The notes under the pieces: generated by a model
Databases searched by the model: none
Seen by the model: only the letters and a program-made list of their open reading frames with translations
Told to the model about the DNA's origin: nothing
Shown: one piece after another, positions 58,878-64,000 of the stretch
How the letters are laid out: the number at the start of each line of letters is the position of its first letter
How positions within the stretch are numbered: the first letter of the stretch is position 1
Assembly: GCF_034422975.1 (NCBI RefSeq)
Contig: NZ_CP139873.1
Location: 310,001-374,000 of the forward strand
DNA length: 64,000 nucleotides
Source of the DNA: Idiomarina sp. PL1-037
GTDB taxonomy: Bacteria > Pseudomonadota > Gammaproteobacteria > Enterobacterales > Alteromonadaceae
Reading direction: 5' to 3'
Made by a program: the position numbers and the translations under genes

Positions 58878-60610
58878 TGGCTATTCAACAATTGCCTATA
58901 GAACTCGCTAACCAAATTGCTGCGGGCGAAGTGGTTGAGCGCCCTTCGTCGGTGGTGAAAGAGCTGGTCGAGAACGCTTTAGACGCCGGGGCTACGCAAT
59001 TAATTCTGGATATTGAGCAGGGCGGTAGCAAGCGTATCCGAATTCGTGATAACGGCGGTGGTATTGTTAAGCAGGAACTGACACTGGCACTGAGCCGGCA
59101 CGCCACCAGTAAAATTCAGAGTCTGGAAGATTTAGAGCGCATTGGTAGCTTGGGGTTTCGGGGCGAAGCCTTGGCCAGTATCAGTTCAGTGTCGCGATTA
59201 CGCTTAATATCCAAGCCGCCAGAGCAGGAAGAGGCCTGGCAGGCGTGGGCCGAAGGTCGCGACATGCAGGTGACTGTTGAGCCAGCTGCGCATCCGGACG
59301 GCACTACCGTCGATATACAGGATCTCTTCTTTAATACGCCAGCCAGGCGTAAGTTTTTGCGCACAGAAAAAACGGAATTTAGTCACATAGATGATGTTAT
59401 AAAGCGGATTGCGCTTAGCCGTTTTGAAATTGGCTTCCAGCTTAATCACAACGGTAAATCGGTAAGAGCGTTTCCTCCTGCTCAGACTGAAAAACAGGAG
59501 TTACAACGGTTGGCGAAAATTTGCGGCGGTGGATTTGCTGAGCAGGCTTCAGCAATTGACGCTGTTGATGGTGACTTCCATTTAAGTGGCTGGTTAGTCC
59601 CGCCGGAGCATTGCCGGCATCAGGGGGATATTCAGCACTTTTTTGTCAACGGCCGAATGATGCGCGATAAATTGTTATCGCATGCGGTACGTCAGGCCTA
59701 TGAAAAATATTTGCCGAACGAGCGGGTACCGACTTTCGTACTTTACTTTGAACTTCCCGCAGAAGAAGTTGATGTGAATGTGCATCCGGCAAAGCATGAA
59801 GTTCGGTTTCACCGACAGCGACAAGTGCATGACTTTATTCTGACCCGCATTGAACAGGCTTTAAACCAGCTGGTTGCCACAGAAAGCGAACAACCTGTGA
59901 TGAGTCACCAGCATTCTTACAGCTCGCAAGAACGGTCATCAGGGGCCACGTCGGGCTCCTGTCGGGGGGCGTCAGGTGGGAGCTTCCTTGGCGAGAGAAA
60001 AGCATCGGGTTCGTTGTTGCCAAATGCTGCCCAGGTCCATCATAGTAATACTGGCACGAAGCTAAACACGGAGCCAGAGACAAAGTTAAAAGCGACACAA
60101 AACTGGCGTGTACTGTCTGTGTTTAATGGTGTTTATGCCCTTATTCGGAATGAGGACAGTCTGGCCTGGCTTAATCTGGCCAAAGTTCACACTGAATGTG
60201 TTAGCAGAAAACTTACTCAGCAATTGCAGGATGGGCTGAACGGGCAGCCCTTACTGGTGCCTGTGGCAATCAGTCTGGCGGATCTGCCCGGGCCTGCAAG
60301 TCAGTGGCCGCAGCAGCAATTAAACCAATGCGGTGTGGTGTATAAAATTCAGCGTGAGCAGGTAATTATTGAGCAAATGCCGGAAATGTTACGTCAGGGC
60401 AATGTGGTGAGTGGTTTTACGGATTTCTTAACATTACTGAGTGAAAGAGCAGAACCTGACCAACTGGCTCGTTGGTTGGCACAGTTTGCAGGCCTTGAGT
60501 CGTACACTCTGACTCAGGCAGAGCACTGGCTTATTCAGTGGCGTTCGCAATTGGCTGAAAGCACCGACGCGTTTCAAAAGTTGCCGTTACCCGGAGAGAA
60601 TAATGTATAG
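58877..60610 (+). CDS. mutL: DNA mismatch repair protein MutL
   Basis: Links MutS mismatch recognition to MutH or the nicking and helicase steps. The 577-residue protein has the GHKL ATPase motifs ELVENALDAGA, DNGGGI and GFRGEALASI near the start, the middle domain ending in VNVHPAKHEVRFH, a variable Ser/Gly-rich linker (about 340-400) and a C-terminal dimerisation domain. It lacks the DQHAxxE endonuclease motif, as expected for MutH-using gammaproteobacteria. It overlaps miaA by 8 bp. Confidence 0.96.
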   Translation: MAIQQLPIELANQIAAGEVVERPSSVVKELVENALDAGATQLILDIEQGGSKRIRIRDNGGGIVKQELTLALSRHATSKIQSLEDLERIGSLGFRGEALASISSVSRLRLISKPPEQEEAWQAWAEGRDMQVTVEPAAHPDGTTVDIQDLFFNTPARRKFLRTEKTEFSHIDDVIKRIALSRFEIGFQLNHNGKSVRAFPPAQTEKQELQRLAKICGGGFAEQASAIDAVDGDFHLSGWLVPPEHCRHQGDIQHFFVNGRMMRDKLLSHAVRQAYEKYLPNERVPTFVLYFELPAEEVDVNVHPAKHEVRFHRQRQVHDFILTRIEQALNQLVATESEQPVMSHQHSYSSQERSSGATSGSCRGASGGSFLGERKASGSLLPNAAQVHHSNTGTKLNTEPETKLKATQNWRVLSVFNGVYALIRNEDSLAWLNLAKVHTECVSRKLTQQLQDGLNGQPLLVPVAISLADLPGPASQWPQQQLNQCGVVYKIQREQVIIEQMPEMLRQGNVVSGFTDFLTLLSERAEPDQLARWLAQFAGLESYTLTQAEHWLIQWRSQLAESTDAFQKLPLPGENNV

Positions 60611-61553
60611 CAAGGACGCCGTTATTGCCATTTATGGGCCAACAGCTTCAGGGAAAACCGCGTTGTCGCTGGCGCTTTGTGAGCAACTGGACTGCGAGAT
60701 TATTTCTGTCGACTCTGCGTTAATTTATCGGGGAATGGATATTGGTACCGCGAAACCCAGCGCTGAAGAGCAAAGCTTAGTTCCTCATCACTTACTGGAC
60801 ATTCGCGACCCTGCTGAAACTTACTCGGCGGCCGATTTCCAAAAAGACGCTTTGACTTTAATCGATGATATTCAGCAACGAGGCAAGGTGCCTTTGCTGG
60901 TTGGCGGAACCATGCTGTACTTCAAGGCATTACTTGAAGGACTTTCCCATTTGCCCGAGTCTGATACCAGCGTACGTGAGAAGTTGACCGCCGAACTGCA
61001 TGAGAAAGGTTTAGCTGAATTGCACAATCGGCTGCACAAGGTTGACCCCACAAGCGCAAAACGTATTCATCGAAATGATCCTCAGCGAATTCTGCGAGCT
61101 TTAGAGGTTTATGAAATTTCGGGTAAACCTCTGACGGAACTCACCAGGGAGCGTCATGGTCAGTTAACTAAACCCATTTATCAGTTTGCGGTAGCGCCAA
61201 TTGAACGGAAAGTTTTACATCAGCGTATCGAGCAGCGTTTTGACCAAATGTTGGCGCAACCTTTTAAAGAAGAAGTTGAAACCTTGTTTGCCAGACCCGA
61301 TTTGCATCCGGACCTTCCGTCCATACGCAGTGTTGGGTATCGGCAAATGTGGCAGCATCTCGCCGGAGAACTAAGCTACGATGAAATGCGTGAGCGCGGA
61401 ATTATTGCTACCCGGCAGTTAGCGAAAAGACAAATGACCTGGCTGCGGGGTTGGCCTGGAGTGCACTGGCTGGAGACCGGCGACCTTAATATGCAGGCGA
61501 AAGTCACAAAGGCGATGCAGCAGCCTGCAGAGATTTTTAATAGTAAGGATTGA
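60603..61553 (+). CDS. miaA: tRNA dimethylallyltransferase
   Basis: Adds a dimethylallyl group to A37 of tRNAs reading UNN codons. The 316-residue protein has P-loop GPTASGKTALS (near residue 11), DSALIYRGMDIGTAKP, and the later GVGYRQMWQ-like SVGYRQMWQHL and TRQLAKRQMTWLRG tRNA-binding blocks. It sits between mutL and hfq as in E. coli. Confidence 0.96.
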   Translation: MYSKDAVIAIYGPTASGKTALSLALCEQLDCEIISVDSALIYRGMDIGTAKPSAEEQSLVPHHLLDIRDPAETYSAADFQKDALTLIDDIQQRGKVPLLVGGTMLYFKALLEGLSHLPESDTSVREKLTAELHEKGLAELHNRLHKVDPTSAKRIHRNDPQRILRALEVYEISGKPLTELTRERHGQLTKPIYQFAVAPIERKVLHQRIEQRFDQMLAQPFKEEVETLFARPDLHPDLPSIRSVGYRQMWQHLAGELSYDEMRERGIIATRQLAKRQMTWLRGWPGVHWLETGDLNMQAKVTKAMQQPAEIFNSKD

Positions 61554-61730
61554 AATTAGATGACTAAGGCCGCAGATCCAAATCTGGATTAAATGAGTAA
61601 TTCTTAACGTTTTTCTTATTGCAAAAATTCTTTACTGGTCTAGTGTGTCTTTACAGGGAACTGCAAATTGGCAGTGCTGTGGCTTACTATTTACACATTG
61701 GATATTAATAACGATAAAAAGGAATCCAAG

Positions 61731-61988
61731 ATGGCTAAGGGGCAAACTTTACAAGACCCATTCTTAAATGCGTTACGTCGTGAGCGCATACCAGTATCTA
61801 TTTACTTAGTTAATGGCATTAAACTGCAGGGACAAATTGAGTCTTTTGATCAATTCGTTGTCTTATTAAAGAATACGGTTAGCCAAATGGTGTACAAGCA
61901 TGCAATTTCAACAGTTGTACCAGCGCGTATTCCTCAAAACTATTTGCCGCAACAAGCTGGCGAAGATATGGCTGAAATAGAAGATTAA
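61731..61988 (+). CDS. hfq: RNA chaperone Hfq
   Basis: Hexameric Sm-like chaperone for small RNAs. The 85-residue protein has Sm1 (QDPFLNALRRERIPVSIYLV) and Sm2 (VYKHAISTVVPAR). The tail after residue 70 is short and acidic (QQAGEDMAEIED), unlike the longer E. coli tail. The ATG at 61731 is preceded by AAAAAGGA 7 bp upstream. The 177 bp from miaA should hold an hfq promoter; none was firmly assigned. Confidence 0.97.
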   Translation: MAKGQTLQDPFLNALRRERIPVSIYLVNGIKLQGQIESFDQFVVLLKNTVSQMVYKHAISTVVPARIPQNYLPQQAGEDMAEIED

Positions 61989-62012
61989 TGATGAAAGAGA
62001 GGTCTGAACAAC

Positions 62013-63302
62013 TTGTTCGATAGGTATGAAGGTGGCGACTACGCAATATTGGTTCATGTGGATTTACCCGCAGAAGTTGACCGAGAAGATCTCTCCGAAT
62101 TACAACTTTTAGCTGATTCTTCGGGCGTGAAAACGATGGGAGTGATGACGACAAGTCGGAGCTCCCCAACCCCCAGGTACTTTGTTGGTAGTGGTAAGGC
62201 AGAAGAAATTGCCGAGCAGGTAAAACTTCTGGACGCTAACATTGTTATCTTTAATCATGCGTTATCACCAACGCAAGAGCGGAATCTAGAAGCCATTTGC
62301 AAATGTCGGGTGTTAGACCGTACGGGTCTTATTCTGGACATTTTTGCGCAGCGGGCACGAACCCACGAAGGTAAGTTGCAGGTTGAATTAGCACAGCTGC
62401 GTCATATCTCGACACGCTTGGTACGAGGCTGGACTCACCTTGAGAGACAAAAAGGTGGTATTGGTTTACGTGGGCCGGGTGAAACTCAGCTTGAGACCGA
62501 CAGACGCTTAATTCGGGGGCGTATTAAAAATATCTTAAAACGTCTCGAAAAAGTCCAGAAACAGCGGGAGCAGGGGCGTCGGGCTCGTAAAAAAGCGGAC
62601 ATTCCTACAGTGTCGCTGGTGGGTTATACCAACGCAGGTAAGTCAACGTTGTTTAATCGCCTGACTGAAGCTGGGGTTTATGCGGCGGATCAGCTATTCG
62701 CAACACTTGATCCGACCCTGAGAAACCTCGCCGTAGAAGATATTGGCGAAGTTATTCTGGCCGATACCGTTGGTTTTATTCGTCACTTACCTCATGACTT
62801 GGTTGCAGCGTTTAAGGCAACGCTTCAGGAGACTCAGGAAGCCGACTTATTGTTACATGTGGTTGATGTCAGCGACGAACATCAGCAAAATAATATTGAT
62901 CAGGTTGCTGAGGTTTTGGAAGAAATTGATGCTGGCGATGTACCACAGTTGATTATTTGTAATAAAATAGATCAAGTGGAGGGTGCGGAACCCCGAATTG
63001 ACTACGATGATAACCAAAAGCCAATAAGGGTCTGGGTTTCAGCGCAACAAAATCTTGGCATTGAAGAAGTGCTGGAGGCTTTACGACAGATACTTGGCCC
63101 GCAAATGGTCGAGTTGACGCTGAAAATCCCCCACTCAATGGGTAAATTACGTGGTACATTATACCGTTGGAATAGCGTGACATCGGAAGATGTTAACGAA
63201 AACGGCGAACTTGCGTTGCAAGTGCGTATGTCATCGGTAGACTGGCAGCGTTTACACAAGGCTTATGGCGATCAACTGGACGACTTAGTCGTGCAGCAAT
63301 AG
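62013..63302 (+). CDS. hflX: Ribosome-associated GTPase HflX
   Basis: GTPase that splits stalled or stressed ribosomes. The 429-residue protein has the N-terminal HflX domain (FVGSGKAEEI), the glycine-rich GIGLRGPGETQLE linker, and the G domain with G1 GYTNAGKST, G3 DTVGF and G4 NKID. A TTG start at 62013 is used, with AGAGAGG 10 bp before; no in-frame ATG lies in the next 30 codons that would keep the N-terminal domain. Confidence 0.96.
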   Translation: MFDRYEGGDYAILVHVDLPAEVDREDLSELQLLADSSGVKTMGVMTTSRSSPTPRYFVGSGKAEEIAEQVKLLDANIVIFNHALSPTQERNLEAICKCRVLDRTGLILDIFAQRARTHEGKLQVELAQLRHISTRLVRGWTHLERQKGGIGLRGPGETQLETDRRLIRGRIKNILKRLEKVQKQREQGRRARKKADIPTVSLVGYTNAGKSTLFNRLTEAGVYAADQLFATLDPTLRNLAVEDIGEVILADTVGFIRHLPHDLVAAFKATLQETQEADLLLHVVDVSDEHQQNNIDQVAEVLEEIDAGDVPQLIICNKIDQVEGAEPRIDYDDNQKPIRVWVSAQQNLGIEEVLEALRQILGPQMVELTLKIPHSMGKLRGTLYRWNSVTSEDVNENGELALQVRMSSVDWQRLHKAYGDQLDDLVVQQ

Positions 63303-63345
63303 AATTTTTTATAGCAACAGTTTTCTTAAAAACTTGGAGCACTCA

Positions 63346-64000
63346 ATGGCTTGGAATCAACCGGGAAACGGTAATAACAATGACCGTGACCCATGGAAAA
63401 ATCAAGGTGGCAAAGATCAAGGGCCGCCTGATCTAGATGAAGCAGTTCGCAAACTGTTTTCCAAATTCGGTTTTGGTGGGAAAAAAGGCGGCGGCTCGGG
63501 CGGCAGTTCAGGTATCCCGGCAAAAGGCGTCGGCATTATCGCAATTATTGCATTAATTGTTTGGTTTATTGCTGGTTTCTACACAGTAAAAGAAGCAGAC
63601 CGCGGTGTTGTACTGCGTTTCGGTCAGTTTCATTCACTGGTTGAGTCGGGGTTGCATTGGCGCCCGGTATTTATTGACTCAGTAGAACATGTGGACGTAA
63701 ATAATATCCGCTCAGATAAAACCGATGGCTACATGCTGACTCAGGATGAGAACGTAGTTCGTGTTGAATTGGATGTTCAATATCGTGTTGTTGATCCGCG
63801 TGCGTACTTGTTTAACGTAGAAAATGCCGACGGTGTTTTATCACGAGCCACTGACAGTGCTTTACGTTTTGTGGTGGGTCACACTACCATGGATGAAGTA
63901 TTGACTCGTGGGCGTGAAGAAGTCAGAGCAAATACGCTGGAAATGCTTGAAAAAACGATGAACCCTTACTCAGTTGGTTTGCAAGTGGTTGATATTAACT
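63346..64000 (+). CDS. hflK: FtsH protease modulator HflK (partial, 3' end outside window)
   Basis: SPFH-family membrane protein that, with HflC, forms a cage around FtsH. The frame is open from the ATG at 63346 (GGAG 9 bp upstream) to the window end, 218 codons. It has an Asn/Gly-rich cytoplasmic start (WNQPGNGNNNDRDPWKNQ), one membrane helix (about 64-83) and the SPFH domain (EADRGVVLRFGQFHSLVESG and on). hflC is expected next. Confidence 0.96.
   Translation, partial: MAWNQPGNGNNNDRDPWKNQGGKDQGPPDLDEAVRKLFSKFGFGGKKGGGSGGSSGIPAKGVGIIAIIALIVWFIAGFYTVKEADRGVVLRFGQFHSLVESGLHWRPVFIDSVEHVDVNNIRSDKTDGYMLTQDENVVRVELDVQYRVVDPRAYLFNVENADGVLSRATDSALRFVVGHTTMDEVLTRGREEVRANTLEMLEKTMNPYSVGLQVVDIN

Noticed and set aside
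1..64000. tRNA, rRNA, CRISPR repeats, insertion sequences or an integrase gene
   Set aside because: None was seen on either strand: no cloverleaf with a CCA end, no regularly spaced repeats, and no transposase or tyrosine-recombinase motifs among the proteins.

Overview
The window looks like a stretch of chromosome from a marine gammaproteobacterium of the Alteromonadales, most likely Idiomarina or a close relative. This is inferred from protein character, roughly 47% GC by eye, and gene order (lexA-sulA, plsB/ubiA/ubiC, glpG-glpE, tdh-kbl-coaD, pckA, fabR/desaturase, tex-greB, ompR-envZ, sthA-nudE, nnr-tsaE-amiB-mutL-miaA-hfq-hflX-hflK). No tRNA, rRNA, CRISPR array or integrase gene was seen. 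No stretch over 300 bases lacks a gene.

Layout. 1-4.1 kb (minus strand): caa3-type cytochrome c oxidase cluster coxB-coxA-ctaG-coxC, with coxC cut by the window start. 4.3-5.4 kb: SOS operon lexA-sulA behind two LexA boxes. 5.5-9.5 kb: plsB converging on ubiC-ubiA. 9.5-17.2 kb: a FliL-like protein, glpEG, kbl-tdh, coaD, an NSS-family transporter and pckA. 17.3-19.4 kb: a NatAB-type ABC exporter. 19.5-24.7 kb: an S9 peptidase, fabR and a divergent fatty-acid desaturase sharing a perfect FabR-type operator, then a miniature flagellar-rod-like protein next to a putative SprA-type metallopeptidase. 24.7-27.6 kb: tex and greB.

27.6-38.6 kb is accessory DNA. It opens with a small array of gene cassettes separated by four recognisable attC sites and no integrase: a lipoprotein, a PaiB-like flavoprotein, an unknown protein, YefM-YoeB and a Trp-rich protein. 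A murein-endopeptidase-like protein and an unknown membrane-anchored protein with two long poly-C tracts follow. Next come a lipid kinase, a DUF2383-like protein, a diguanylate cyclase, a lipoate ligase with its accessory domain at the N-terminus, a GNAT enzyme, a toxin-first RelE/XRE pair and an internally deleted PaiB paralogue.

38.6-50.2 kb: a secreted metallophosphoesterase behind a convincing Pho box, a chemoreceptor, YbaK, a drug-type ABC exporter divergent from a DesK/DesR-like two-component system, an MDR oxidoreductase, a K+ channel and OmpR-EnvZ. 50.2-64 kb is core: sthA, nudE-cysQ, yheU-yheS, yheV, then the nnr-to-hflK superoperon, with hflK cut by the window end.

The most interesting items are the integrase-less cassette array with its decayed attC, the cluster of homopolymer tracts including two in one unknown gene, the free-standing mini flagellar axial protein with its metallopeptidase neighbour, and the Pho box before the divergent phosphoesterase. 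All functional calls rest on reading motifs by eye; no database search was run.
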